DNA from: Pseudomonas sp. NKUCC02_KPG
GTDB taxonomy: Bacteria > Pseudomonadota > Gammaproteobacteria > Pseudomonadales > Pseudomonadaceae
Length of the DNA: 64,000 bases
Direction: 5' to 3'
Assembly (NCBI RefSeq): GCF_019345465.1
Contig: NZ_JAHKRC010000004.1
Location: 1-64,000 of the forward strand
Shown: in pieces, positions 46,074 to 55,149 of the stretch
Position numbering within the stretch: the first letter of the stretch is position 1
How the letters are laid out: the number at the start of each line of letters is the position of its first letter
The notes under the pieces: model-generated
Databases searched by the model: none
Told to the model about the DNA's origin: nothing
Seen by the model: only the letters and a program-made list of their open reading frames with translations
Made by a program: the position numbers and the translations under genes

Positions 46074-47015
46074 TCAAACGCCCTGTTTGAACACCAGCGC
46101 TTTCAAACCGCATTCTGCGTCGGCATCAGGAAACTCCGGCGGGTTATCCAGGCGCTGGACAAAACGCAGGCTCGGCGCATCAAGGGTAACGCCATCGATC
46201 AGGAAGTCCGAACCCAGTGCCGGGTCGTTCATGCAGGCCAGTACCGTGCCGTTTTCGCTCAGCAACTCAGGCAACCGGCGCACTACCCGCTGGTAATCCT
46301 TGGTCAGCAGAAAGCTGCCCTTCTGAAACGACGGCGGGTCGATGATCACCAGATCATAAGGGCCGGTGCTTTTCACCTTACCCCAGGACTTGAACAGGTC
46401 ATGCCCCAGGAACGTCACCTTGCTCATGTCATGCCCGTTCAACCGATGGTTGTCGCGCCCACGGCTCAGCGCCGCACGGGACATGTCGAGGTTGACCACA
46501 TGCTGCGCACCGCCTTCGATCGCGGCCACTGAAAAGCCGCAGGTATAGGCAAACAGATTCAAGACCCGTTTGCCCTCGGCGTTGGCCCGCACCCAGTCCC
46601 GACCGTAACGCATGTCCAGAAACAGGCCGTTGTTCTGCTTGCGGCCCAGGTCCACTCGATAGCGCAACCCGCCTTCGGTCAGCGTCCACTCATCAACCGC
46701 CTCACCCACCAGCCATTCAGTGTCGCTCTGCAGCGTATAGCGATGTTGCAGCACCAGCGTGTGGGCCCCGCTGGCTCGCCATGAAGGGGACTGCACGAGC
46801 GTCATCAACAGCTGCTTCAAGGCGTTCAGATGCCCGGCATCGGGCTCCTTGAACAACGAGACCAGTACCACGCCTTGCAGCCAGTCGACTGTCAACTGCT
46901 CAAGCCCCGGCCAGCACCGCCCGCGCCCATGAAACAAACGCCGGGTTTCTTCGGGCGCAGCGTCCAGAGCAGTCAATAGGTGCAAATGCAGAGTGGTTAA
47001 CGCTTCAGGAGTCAT
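46074..47015 (-). CDS. SAM-dependent methyltransferase (RlmI-like)
   Basis: A 313-residue class I methyltransferase. The SAM-binding motif is VLNLFAYTCGFSVAAIEGGA, and the catalytic motif VIIDPPSFQKGSF is typical of the RlmI/RlmL group that makes m5C or m2G in 23S rRNA. It lacks a separate PUA domain at the N terminus, so it may be a related paralogue and not RlmI itself. Confidence 0.75.
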   Translation of the reverse strand: MTPEALTTLHLHLLTALDAAPEETRRLFHGRGRCWPGLEQLTVDWLQGVVLVSLFKEPDAGHLNALKQLLMTLVQSPSWRASGAHTLVLQHRYTLQSDTEWLVGEAVDEWTLTEGGLRYRVDLGRKQNNGLFLDMRYGRDWVRANAEGKRVLNLFAYTCGFSVAAIEGGAQHVVNLDMSRAALSRGRDNHRLNGHDMSKVTFLGHDLFKSWGKVKSTGPYDLVIIDPPSFQKGSFLLTKDYQRVVRRLPELLSENGTVLACMNDPALGSDFLIDGVTLDAPSLRFVQRLDNPPEFPDADAECGLKALVFKQGV

Positions 47016-47124
47016 CAGGCCGGCCGGTCAATTTCAAGGGCCGGCATTTTACACAATTGCACAGCCCTGCCTAATCAACACCGCGCGCATCTGCATCCGC
47101 CAAAGTCATTTCTACATCCATGAA

Positions 47125-47158
47125 ATTATCGTTTTACAATCATTTATTATCGAATTAC
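47125..47158. promoter_or_regulatory. ATTATCG direct repeats, probable operator
   Basis: ATTATCGTTTTAC (47125-47137) and ATTATCGAATTAC (47146-47158) are 21 bases apart, two helical turns, so both face the same side of the DNA. They lie about 85 bases before the DUF2975 gene, which is followed by an HTH regulator. Confidence 0.55.
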
Positions 47159-47244
47159 GATATCAAGGCCTTAAAACATCGCCTACCGTTTCTGCGCAGA
47201 ATCCGGGCACTTAATCATCATCAGTACTACAGAAGGACTTTCAG

Positions 47245-47796
47245 ATGAAAACCGATCACCTGGCCGATCGCAGCAGAACCCTGGCAACCGCCACCCTGGC
47301 GCTCGTGGTGGGCATGCTCCTGGCCAATATCGCTTACTGGATCTTCCCCAACGTCATTGGCACCTACGTCGGCGGATTCAGCCTGAGCGCCATGACCAAA
47401 ACATTGAACGCAGACATTCTGCAGATGCCCTGGTGGCAAGTCGCAGGGGCCATTGTGCTGTCCAGCATCCCCCTGCTGATACTGGCCAAGGGTTTGCTGG
47501 CGCTGCGCAGCCTGTTTCTGGCCTACAGCAACGGGGAATACTTCTCGGCGGAGTCGGCTGAACTGCTGGGGAAAGTAGGCAAGAGTGTCGCTTCATGGGT
47601 GCTGGCCTGCCTCTTGCTGACACCGGTCATGAGCGTCTGGATCACATTTTTGCGCCCTGACGGCGAGCGTTTGTTCACCATCAGCTTTGAACCGTCGCAT
47701 CTTGTTGCCTTATTCCTCTCCGCTTCTCTTATGATCATCGCCCGCAGCCTATACAACGCCTGTTCGATGGCACGGGAAAATCAGCAGTTTGTTTAA
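47245..47796 (+). CDS. DUF2975-type membrane protein
   Basis: A 183-residue protein with about four membrane segments (TLALVVGMLLANIAYWIF, IVLSSIPLLILAKGLLAL, and two more). The overall layout fits DUF2975, usually paired with a small Cro/CI-type regulator, as here: the HTH gene starts 9 bases after its stop. Function unknown. Confidence 0.78.
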   Translation: MKTDHLADRSRTLATATLALVVGMLLANIAYWIFPNVIGTYVGGFSLSAMTKTLNADILQMPWWQVAGAIVLSSIPLLILAKGLLALRSLFLAYSNGEYFSAESAELLGKVGKSVASWVLACLLLTPVMSVWITFLRPDGERLFTISFEPSHLVALFLSASLMIIARSLYNACSMARENQQFV

Positions 47797-47805
47797 GAGG
47801 CCAAG

Positions 47806-48015
47806 ATGCCGATCGAAATTAAGCTGGACGTCATGCTGGCCATGCGCAAGGTCAAATCCAAGGACCTCGCGCAAATGGTCGGCATTACCGAGCAGAACCT
47901 GTCACTGCTCAAGCAAGGGAAGGTCAAAGGTATAAGGCTCGCCACCCTGGAAGCCATTTGCATCGCACTCGATTGCCAGCCGGGGGACTTGCTGCACTAT
48001 CGAGCTGAATCCTGA
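47806..48015 (+). CDS. Small Cro/CI-type regulator (YozG-like)
   Basis: A 69-residue one-domain HTH protein. The helices read VMLAMRKVKSKDLAQMVGIT and EQNLSLLKQGKVKGIRLATL, ending in the usual LDCQPGDLLHY. It is the partner of the DUF2975 gene and probably acts at the ATTATCG repeats upstream of the pair. Confidence 0.8.
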   Translation: MPIEIKLDVMLAMRKVKSKDLAQMVGITEQNLSLLKQGKVKGIRLATLEAICIALDCQPGDLLHYRAES

Positions 48016-48377
48016 AGCACCCGTTCACGCCTGTGGGGCCACAGCCTCACAGGCGTCGAACCTGATAAATCCCCGCCTCCTGCGTTACTGACTTTTCGCG
48101 GCCTCCAGAGCCAGGGTCGAACGCTCAAGTCGTTCAGCCAGCCAACAGCATTGCACTGCTAGGCTCGCCCGAGCACGAATCCCTGATTCGCCAGCACCTC
48201 CCGTTGAGGCCTGCCAGCTGCACTGGCACCTCGAAGCCCCGGCCATGAATATTCTCTGATAAACCCTGCGAAATCAGGCATTTCTGCCGCTATTGATCCA
48301 TACTGACAAAATGTAACGTTATGTGTGTAACAGCCGTTGCAGCCCGGTACTTCCCAACCATCCTTGAGTCATTCTGC
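48016..48377. other. Intergenic gap with one strong hairpin
   Basis: ACGCCTGTG (48027) and CACAGGCGT (to 48056) form a nine-base-pair stem after the HTH gene, a likely terminator without a T-run. The rest of the 362 bases to the PBP gene has no convincing gene; a short protein-like frame near 48145-48245 lacks a start site. Confidence 0.5.
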
Positions 48378-49316
48378 GTGAAAATTCATCTTTCTATTTT
48401 GAGCCTGTGTTTAGTTCTGGCAGGCACCAGCGCCTCTTCAATCGCCGCAGCGGCTGAAAGCATTTCGGCCCCAAGGGATACCTCACAGCTGCATATCGCC
48501 TCAGGCAGCGCGATGCTGATCGACCTGCAGACCAACAAGGTCATTTTTGCCAGCAACCCTGACGCCATCGTCCCCATCGCCTCCGTGACCAAACTGATGA
48601 CCGCCATGGTGGTGCTGGACGCCAAACAGTCGATGGATGAATACATTTCGGTCAACATCAGCGACACGCCAGAAATGAAGGGCGTGTTTTCCCGGGTCAA
48701 GATTGGCAGCGAACTCTCGCGTCGCGAAATGATGCTGATCACCCTGATGTCATCGGAAAACCGTGCTGCTGCCAGCCTTGCCCATCACTTCCCGGGCGGC
48801 TATGTGGCGTTTATCGCAGCCATGAACGCCAAGGCCAAAAGCCTGGGCATGATGAGCACCCACTACGTTGAGCCGACCGGCCTGTCGATTCACAACGTGT
48901 CCACCGCGCGCGATTTGAGCAAGCTGCTGGCAACGGCACGGCACTACCCGATGCTCAGCCAGTTGAGCACCACCAAAGAAAAAACCGTGGCGTTCCGCAA
49001 GCCCAACTACACACTGGGCTTTCATAACACCGATCATCTGGTCAAAAAGGACAAGTGGAATATCAAGATCACCAAGACCGGATTTACCAATCAGGCTGGA
49101 CACTGCCTGGTGCTGGTAACCGAGATGGGCAATCGCCCGGTATCGCTGGTGATTCTGGATGCCTTTGGCAAATACACCCACTTCGCCGATGCAGGGCGGA
49201 TTCGCAACTGGGTTGAAACCGGTAAAAGCGGCAGCGTGCCCGACGTAGCCTTGCGCTACAAAGCCGACAAGAACCTGCAAAAACACCAGTTGACCGCAGG
49301 TCAGGCTGGAAAGTGA
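48378..49316 (+). CDS. pbpG: D-alanyl-D-alanine endopeptidase (PBP7)
   Basis: A 312-residue periplasmic penicillin-binding protein. A signal peptide ([20 protein letters not shown]) follows the GTG start at 48378; the longer frame has no site. The three active-site motifs are visible: SVTK (Ser-x-x-Lys), SEN and KTG (TKTGFT). PBP7 cuts DD-crosslinks in peptidoglycan during growth. It stands alone and ends at a strong terminator. Confidence 0.85.
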   Translation: MKIHLSILSLCLVLAGTSASSIAAAAESISAPRDTSQLHIASGSAMLIDLQTNKVIFASNPDAIVPIASVTKLMTAMVVLDAKQSMDEYISVNISDTPEMKGVFSRVKIGSELSRREMMLITLMSSENRAAASLAHHFPGGYVAFIAAMNAKAKSLGMMSTHYVEPTGLSIHNVSTARDLSKLLATARHYPMLSQLSTTKEKTVAFRKPNYTLGFHNTDHLVKKDKWNIKITKTGFTNQAGHCLVLVTEMGNRPVSLVILDAFGKYTHFADAGRIRNWVETGKSGSVPDVALRYKADKNLQKHQLTAGQAGK

Positions 49317-49401
49317 CGTTCTGGACATGAAAAGCAGGCACTTGCCCCGGGGAGAGGTCGGGGACAAATGCCTGCGTGCTGCTCTTGATATTCATCCGGA
49401 T

Positions 49402-49435
49402 AAAAAGAACCCCGCCTGAAGACGGGGTTCTTTTT
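49402..49435. terminator. Bidirectional terminator between pbpG and ibpA
   Basis: AAAAAGAACCCCG-CCTGAAGA-CGGGGTTCTTTTT is a perfect inverted repeat with A- and T-runs on both sides, serving the convergent genes pbpG and ibpA. Confidence 0.9.
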
Positions 49436-49450
49436 CAGCACGTGCTCAGA

Positions 49451-49903
49451 TCAGTTTTGCAGAGCAGGCTGCGAATCCCCATTGATCGGGATGCGTTTGG
49501 CTTTTGCCTCTTCCGGCACCACCCGCTGCAGGTCGATGCTCAGCAAACCATTGCTCAGGTTTGCGCCTTTGATCTCGATATGGTCGTCGAGACGGAAGGA
49601 CAATTTAAATGCCCGCTGTGCAATGCCTTGATGCAAGAAGGTCACGCCTTCTTCGCTGGTGCTTTCACGTTTACTGCCGCTCACGGTCAGCACGCCTTTC
49701 TCAACTTGCAGGTCCAGATCATCCTGCTGGAAGCCTGCAGCCGCAACCACAATGCGATAGCTGTCTTCACCACGTTTTTCAACGTTGTAAGGTGGGTAGC
49801 CGCCGCTCGAATCGTTGCGTAAAGCGGTTTCAAACAAATCACTAAAACGGTCAAAGCCGACAGAATTACGGAACAGTGGCGCCATTGAAAATGCGTTGCT
49901 CAT
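49451..49903 (-). CDS. ibpA: Small heat-shock protein IbpA
   Basis: A 150-residue Hsp20 chaperone that holds unfolded proteins on aggregates. The alpha-crystallin domain spans about residues 38-130 (YNVEKRGEDSYRIVVAAAGF, and the LSNGLLSIDL strand that precedes the tail). It has a sigma-32 promoter and a ROSE-like leader (see 49904 and 49969), so both synthesis and translation should rise with temperature. Confidence 0.9.
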   Translation of the reverse strand: MSNAFSMAPLFRNSVGFDRFSDLFETALRNDSSGGYPPYNVEKRGEDSYRIVVAAAGFQQDDLDLQVEKGVLTVSGSKRESTSEEGVTFLHQGIAQRAFKLSFRLDDHIEIKGANLSNGLLSIDLQRVVPEEAKAKRIPINGDSQPALQN

Positions 49904-49965
49904 AATTTCATCCTCCTGATTTCAGCGAGATTTTGTTACGCGACCCGGTTTCGGCATCGCGTACC
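49904..49965 (-). promoter_or_regulatory. ROSE-like RNA thermosensor in the ibpA leader
   Basis: On the mRNA strand CUC-G-CUGA pairs with UCAG-GAG around an AA loop, hiding the AGGAGG ribosome-binding site. The one bulged G lies in UCGCU, the diagnostic U(U/C)GCU motif of ROSE elements. The hairpin covers 49913-49929; the rest of the leader is expected to form the remaining stems. Confidence 0.75.
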
Positions 49966-49968
49966 CCT

Positions 49969-49999
49969 TAGATAGGGACCGTCAAAACCGTTTCAAGGG
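49969..49999 (-). promoter_or_regulatory. Sigma-32 promoter of ibpA
   Basis: Minus strand CCCTTGAAA (-35) and CCCTATCTA (-10) separated by 13 bases, close to the heat-shock consensus CTTGAAA-N13-15-CCCCAT. It places the transcript start just upstream of the ROSE-like leader. Confidence 0.75.
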
Positions 50000-50026
50000 T
50001 TTTTCTGAAAATTTTTTTCAGCCGTT

Positions 50027-50986
50027 TCAGGCAGCGTCAGCAGGCGGGTTGTTGACCATATGCCGGACCTTCTCACAGTCGGTTTCACGGCGCATGGCAT
50101 TGAACAGCAGCACGGCTTCAGGGTAGTTGCGGGTCAGCATGGCCAACCACTGCTTCAGGCGCCCGGGGGCTGAACGTGGCGTCAGCTGGGCTTCGGCCTG
50201 CGCCCAGAAATCGCGGATCATGGGCTGCAAATCAGCCCAAGTCATCGGCACCACTTCAACACCGGCACGGGCTGCGGCAATTTGCCGGGCCAGATCGGGC
50301 CGCGACACCAGGCCGCGACCCAGCATGATGTCTTCAGCACCGCTGATTTCGCGGCAACGGCGCCAATCTTCAACCGACCAGATATCGCCATTGGCAAACA
50401 CCGGCACCTTCACCGCTTCCTGTACCTGGGCGATGTACTCCCAATGGGCAGGCGGCTTGTAGCCATCCATCTTGGTCCGCGCGTGCACCACGATCTGGCT
50501 TGCGCCCCCTTCGGCCAGGGCAATCGCGCACTCATTGGCGCTGTCTGGCGTATCAAAGCCCAGGCGCATCTTGGCGGTCACCGGGATATGCGCAGGCACA
50601 GTGCGTCGCACCTGCAGCAGGATCGCATGCAGCAGTTCGGGCTCCTTGAGCAGCACCGCACCACCACGGGACTTGTTCACGGTCTTGGCCGGGCAGCCAA
50701 AATTGAGGTCAATCACCCCGGAACCCAACTCAACGGCCAGCGCCGCGTTGTCGGCCAGACAGGCCGGATCAGAACCCAGTAACTGTACGCGCAACGGCAC
50801 GCCGGAACGCGTCTGCGCACCGTGCTGCAATTCGGGGGCGAATTTATGGAAGTAGGCTTCCGGTAACAACCGCTCGGTGACCCGAATAAATTCGGTCACA
50901 CACCAATCAATACCGCCGGTGCGGGTCAGGACATCACGCAGGATGTTGTCGACCAACCCCTCCATCGGCGCCAAAGCAATTTGCAT
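50027..50986 (-). CDS. dusC: tRNA-dihydrouridine(16) synthase
   Basis: A 319-residue FMN enzyme reducing U16 in tRNAs. The FMN-binding start is [40 protein letters not shown] includes the catalytic Cys; HART and GRGLVSRP are further marks. The MEGLVD start and overall length fit DusC more than DusA or DusB. Confidence 0.88.
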   Translation of the reverse strand: MQIALAPMEGLVDNILRDVLTRTGGIDWCVTEFIRVTERLLPEAYFHKFAPELQHGAQTRSGVPLRVQLLGSDPACLADNAALAVELGSGVIDLNFGCPAKTVNKSRGGAVLLKEPELLHAILLQVRRTVPAHIPVTAKMRLGFDTPDSANECAIALAEGGASQIVVHARTKMDGYKPPAHWEYIAQVQEAVKVPVFANGDIWSVEDWRRCREISGAEDIMLGRGLVSRPDLARQIAAARAGVEVVPMTWADLQPMIRDFWAQAEAQLTPRSAPGRLKQWLAMLTRNYPEAVLLFNAMRRETDCEKVRHMVNNPPADAA

Positions 50987-51059
50987 GGGTGACTCTCATG
51001 AAAAACGTGCGGCAGTTTACGCCGTTATGTGGGCAATCGGTATGAGCAGGCGCTGCTGA

Positions 51060-51494
51060 TCAGGCCGTGACGACAGCCGGACCATAACCTTCAAGGAACT
51101 CGGGCGGCAGGCGCTTGGCCTTGCCCGTGGACAGCTCGATGCAGACAAACGTGGTTTGCGCACGCAACAGGGTCACGCCATCGCTGGGGCGCACAAGCTG
51201 AAAGTGGCGGGTCATGCGCAAGCGCTGGTCACAATCGACAATCCAGGTTGCCAATTGCAGCTCATCGTCTTCATAGGCACTGGCCAGATAATCGATTTCA
51301 TGGCGGGACACCGCCATGGCGCGATCAAGGCGACGGTACTCGGTGAGATCCAGCCCCAGACGCTGCGAGTGGCGCCAGGCACAACGTTCCAGCCAGACTA
51401 CATAGGCCGCGTTATTGGCATGACCGAACCCGTCGATGTCTTCGGCCTGAACGGTCAGGTCAATGATGAACGGTGCTGCCAAATCCCAACTCAT
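51060..51494 (-). CDS. YbgC/FadM-type acyl-CoA thioesterase
   Basis: A 144-residue hotdog-fold thioesterase. The signature VQAEDIDGFGHANNAAYVVW includes the active-site Asp and the HxNN-like motif. The start at 51494 has AGGGGGAG upstream; the longer frame is an unconserved leader. It hydrolyses acyl-CoA or acyl-ACP; the preferred chain is not visible. Confidence 0.82.
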   Translation of the reverse strand: MSWDLAAPFIIDLTVQAEDIDGFGHANNAAYVVWLERCAWRHSQRLGLDLTEYRRLDRAMAVSRHEIDYLASAYEDDELQLATWIVDCDQRLRMTRHFQLVRPSDGVTLLRAQTTFVCIELSTGKAKRLPPEFLEGYGPAVVTA

Positions 51495-51645
51495 GCCTTG
51501 TCTCCCCCTAAAAAAATAAGGAGCGCAGTGTAACGCAGAGGGGGCGGCTGCAAGCTTCGAGGCGAGGAATATAAAAACTGCAGACAAACAAAAGGGCCAT
51601 TCAATAATCGAATGACCCTTATAAATCCCGCATAGCGGGTAATCG

Positions 51646-51721
51646 TGGCGTCCCCTAGGGGACTCGAACCCCTGTTACCGCCGTGAAAGGGCGGTGTCCT
51701 AGGCCACTAGACGAAGGGGAC
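51646..51721 (-). tRNA. tRNA-Glu(TTC), copy 1
   Basis: Acceptor GTCCCCT/AGGGGAC, anticodon loop CTTTCAC with anticodon TTC, T-loop GGTTCGAGTCC, encoded CCA. It is the last gene of the four-tRNA array. Confidence 0.95.
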
Positions 51722-51798
51722 ACAAACCCTTCTAACAGTGATCAGCAGCAAGTGCTGATCGATTCAATGCCAGTGTGGCCCGACATTGAACTGTAAAT

Positions 51799-51874
<76 letters not shown>

Positions 51875-51924
51875 GATTTATCGCCTGGCGGCGGAGCATC
51901 ACCGAAGTGCTGCTTCTGTAAAAC

Positions 51925-52000
51925 TGGCGTCCCCTAGGGGACTCGAACCCCTGTTACCGCCGTGAAAGGGCGGTGTCCTAGGCCACTAGACGAAGGGGAC
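51925..52000 (-). tRNA. tRNA-Glu(TTC), copy 2
   Basis: Same sequence as the copy at 51646 as far as read. The spacer on its upstream side is also nearly the same, showing a recent duplication. Confidence 0.95.
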
Positions 52001-52075
52001 ACAAACCTTCTAACTGATCAGCGCTGAGTGCTGATCGATTCAATGCCGGTGTGGCCAGACATTGAACTGTAAATT

Positions 52076-52151
<76 letters not shown>

Positions 52152-52330
52152 AGACAGTCACTGCAGCGTGTTGTTGCTGCTTGTTTCGTGTTGCTGTGTG
52201 GACGGGGCGCATATTAAGACTGGATGGATAGGCTGTCAAACTTATTTTTAAACTTTTTAAAAAAAATTTGCCGTGAGAACAACCACTTACCTTCCCTGCC
52301 CCGTAAATACTGGCCCAAACCCACAAAACC

Positions 52331-52423
52331 TGTAGTCGCTGCCAAAGGCTGCGAAGGGTTGCGGAGCAACCCGTTTTCCTGGAAACGCCACTGAACCCCT
52401 CGCAGCCTGCGGCAGCGACTACA
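52331..52423. repeat. Cloverleaf-like inverted repeat after gltX
   Basis: The outer arms 52331-52354 and 52400-52423 match at 22 of 24 positions (TGTAGTCGCTGCC and its complement). Inside are a perfect hairpin GGGTTGC-GGA-GCAACCC (52356-52372) and a near-perfect one CGTTTTCC-T-GGAAACG. The three stems make a cloverleaf. It lies between gltX and the tRNA array and looks like a Pseudomonas REP-family sequence, possibly the end of the gltX transcript. Confidence 0.65.
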
Positions 52424-52434
52424 AAGAAAAACCG

Positions 52435-53916
52435 TTAACCCATGGCGTTAAACAGCTTTTCCCACTCTTTGTTTTCTTTCTTCGACACACCGCCCAGCAG
52501 GTCGAGTGCCTGGCGCAGACGGAAACGGGTCAGGTCCGGCCCCAGAATCTCCATCGCGTCCAGCACCGACACCGAGCTTGCCTGGCCGGTGATCGAAGCG
52601 AACATCAGCGGCATGGCATCACGCAGCTTCAGCTCCAGGGACTCGACCACGGTCTGGATGCAGCCGGTGATCGCGTCCTTTTCCCACTGACGCAGGCTCT
52701 CCAGCTTCCACAGAATCAGCTGCATCAACTGACGCACTTGTTCGTTGGACAGCTTCTTGTGCTCGAACAGCTTGGCATCGAGCTGCAAGCCGCCCGAGAA
52801 GAAGAACCCGGCCAATGGCGCGATCTGGCTAAAGGTTTCAACCCGGCCCTGAACCAGCGGCGCGATTTTCATCATGTACTCAGGGTTCAACGCCCATTGC
52901 TGCACGCGGCTGGCGAACTCTTCCAGCGGCAGGTCACGCAACCATTGACCGTTGAGCCACGACAGCTTCTCTACGTCGAAAATCGGGCCGCCCAGCGAGA
53001 CGCGGGACAGGTCAAAGTTATCGACCATTTCCTGCAGCGAGAACTTCTCGCGCTCGTCCGGCATCGACCAGCCCATGCGGCCCAGATAGTTGAGCATCGC
53101 TTCAGGCATGAAGCCCATGCGCTCGTAGAACGTCACCGACGTCGGGTTCTTGCGCTTGGACAGCTTGCTCTTGTCCGGGTTACGCAGCAGCGGCATGTAG
53201 CACAGCTGCGGTTGCTCCCAGCCGAAATACTCGTACAGCAGGATCAGCTTGGGCGCTGATGGCAGCCACTCTTCGCCACGCAGCACGTGGGTGATGCCCA
53301 TCAGGTGATCGTCGACCACGTTGGCCAGGAAGTAGGTCGGCAGGCCATCGGTCTTCATCAACACTTGCATGTCCATGCGATCCCACGGGATCTCGACATC
53401 GCCGCGCAGCAGGTCCGGCACAACGCACACGCCTTCGGTCGGCACTTTCATGCGGATCACGTGGGGTTCGCCAGCTGCCAGACGGGCCGCTACTTCTTCT
53501 TTGGACAACAGCAGCGCACGACCGTCGTAGCGCGGGGTTTCGCCCTTGGCCATTTGCTCGGCGCGCATCTGGTCCAGCTCCTCGCTCGTGCAGAAGCACG
53601 GGAAGGCATGACCCATGTCGACCAGTTGCTGGGTGTATTTCTTGTAGATCTCGCTGCGTTCGCTTTGACGGTACGGGCCGTGCGGGCCGCCAACGTCCGG
53701 GCCTTCGCTCCAGGTAATACCCAACCAGCGCAAGGCGTCGTAGATCTGCTGCTCGGACTCGCGGGTCGAACGCAATTGGTCGGTATCTTCGATCCGCAGG
53801 ATAAATTCGCCGCCATGCTGCTTGGCAAAGCAGTAGTTGAACAAAGCGATGTAAGCGGTGCCGACGTGGGGGTCGCCGGTAGGCGATGGCGCAATGCGCG
53901 TGCGAACGGTGGTCAT
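52435..53916 (-). CDS. gltX: Glutamyl-tRNA synthetase
   Basis: A 493-residue class I synthetase charging tRNA-Glu. The HIGH-like motif is [20 protein letters not shown], and the KMSKS-like motif is [12 protein letters not shown]. The start at 53916 ([14 protein letters not shown]) gives the family length. It lies directly upstream of two tRNA-Glu genes on the same strand, though the cloverleaf repeat separates them. Confidence 0.95.
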   Translation of the reverse strand: MTTVRTRIAPSPTGDPHVGTAYIALFNYCFAKQHGGEFILRIEDTDQLRSTRESEQQIYDALRWLGITWSEGPDVGGPHGPYRQSERSEIYKKYTQQLVDMGHAFPCFCTSEELDQMRAEQMAKGETPRYDGRALLLSKEEVAARLAAGEPHVIRMKVPTEGVCVVPDLLRGDVEIPWDRMDMQVLMKTDGLPTYFLANVVDDHLMGITHVLRGEEWLPSAPKLILLYEYFGWEQPQLCYMPLLRNPDKSKLSKRKNPTSVTFYERMGFMPEAMLNYLGRMGWSMPDEREKFSLQEMVDNFDLSRVSLGGPIFDVEKLSWLNGQWLRDLPLEEFASRVQQWALNPEYMMKIAPLVQGRVETFSQIAPLAGFFFSGGLQLDAKLFEHKKLSNEQVRQLMQLILWKLESLRQWEKDAITGCIQTVVESLELKLRDAMPLMFASITGQASSVSVLDAMEILGPDLTRFRLRQALDLLGGVSKKENKEWEKLFNAMG

Positions 53917-54118
53917 GGGCGGTCTCGAAGTGGAGATAAAACAAAGGGCGAATGGTAACAGGCCGACCCGGCTTGGCTCCAGCGCAGGACTCGGCCCATC
54001 CGCCACACGGCTGAAAAAAGCCTGAATAGAGCGCCCGGATCGAATGGGTGCCGCGAAAAACAGCACAGACCGGTGTTAATCTCGGTCCATTCTTGACATC
54101 CCTTGGCTGGAGATACCC

Positions 54119-55069
54119 ATGTCCCGAGTTGTGCTGGTGCTGGTAGAGAGCGTTAACGATTATCTGCACATGCTTGAAACCCAAGGCTACGAACTGATCC
54201 TGGCGCCCACCCCCGCCAGCCGCGCCCAGGCCATAGCCCAGCACGGCGCCCGCATCGACGCCGTGCTGACCCGTGGCCCGCTGGGCCTGCATGCCGAAGA
54301 AATGGCTGCCCTGCCCTTGCTCAAGATCATCTGCGTGATCGGCGCCGGCTTCGAGCAGGTCGACCTGCAAGCCGCCAGCAACCTTGGCATTACCGTGACC
54401 TTCGGCGCCGGGGCCAACGCCTCGTCTGTGGCCGACCACGCGATGGCGCTGTTGCTGAGCGCGGTGCGCGGCATCCCCCAGGCCGACGCCAGCATCCGCC
54501 GCAACGAGTGGGTCAAGGTGCGCCAGCCCTCACTGTCGGGCAAACGCATGGGCATCATCGGCCTGGGCGCGATCGGCCAGGCCATCGCCAAGCGTGCGGC
54601 CTGCGGCTTTGACATGAGCATCAGCTACCACAGCCGCCAGCCGCGCCCCGACTCGCCCTACACCTACTGCGTCAGCGTGCTTGAACTGGCCGCAGCAGTG
54701 GACTTCCTGATGATCGCCACGCCCGGCGGCAGCGCCACCCACCACCTGATCGACGCTCCCGTGCTCGATGCTCTGGGCGCAGACGGCTACCTGATCAATA
54801 TTGCCCGTGGCAGCGTAGTCGACACCGATGCCCTGATCAGCGCCCTGGCCACAGGCAAAATCGCCGGGGCCGGGCTCGACGTGTTTGAAGACGAACCCCT
54901 GGTGCCGGACCCGCTCAAAACCCTCGGCAACGTGGTCATGACTCCCCATGTGGCTGGCCAGTCACCCGATGCGGTCGAAGCCACGGTGCAATTGGTGGTC
55001 GATAACCTGCAGGCTTTTTTTGCCGGCAAGCCCGTCCTCACTCCGGTGCCAATGCCCCACCCCGCCTGA
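54119..55069 (+). CDS. D-2-hydroxyacid dehydrogenase
   Basis: A 316-residue NAD(P)-dependent dehydrogenase of the glyoxylate/hydroxypyruvate reductase type. The nucleotide motif is KRMGIIGLGAIGQAIAKRAA. The catalytic Arg is in LINIARGSVVD, Glu in DVFEDEPL and His in MTPHVAGQS. The exact substrate is not shown by the sequence. Divergent from gltX. Confidence 0.85.
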   Translation: MSRVVLVLVESVNDYLHMLETQGYELILAPTPASRAQAIAQHGARIDAVLTRGPLGLHAEEMAALPLLKIICVIGAGFEQVDLQAASNLGITVTFGAGANASSVADHAMALLLSAVRGIPQADASIRRNEWVKVRQPSLSGKRMGIIGLGAIGQAIAKRAACGFDMSISYHSRQPRPDSPYTYCVSVLELAAAVDFLMIATPGGSATHHLIDAPVLDALGADGYLINIARGSVVDTDALISALATGKIAGAGLDVFEDEPLVPDPLKTLGNVVMTPHVAGQSPDAVEATVQLVVDNLQAFFAGKPVLTPVPMPHPA

Positions 55070-55090
55070 CCCAGGAGTGCGACAGCACCT

Positions 55091-55114
55091 TAAATTCCTC
55101 ACTCAATGGATCGT
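55091..55114 (+). promoter_or_regulatory. Iron-starvation (PvdS-type) promoter match
   Basis: TAAAT (55091-55095), 16 bases, then CGT (55112-55114) agrees with the published IS-box consensus TAAAT-N16/17-CGT used by the pyoverdine sigma factor PvdS. It lies 36 bases before the siderophore-interacting protein gene. One match of eight fixed bases can be chance, but the position and gene function support it. Confidence 0.55.
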
Positions 55115-55149
55115 TATACAAAACGACTCCTGCTTATTGAGGTGCTGTT

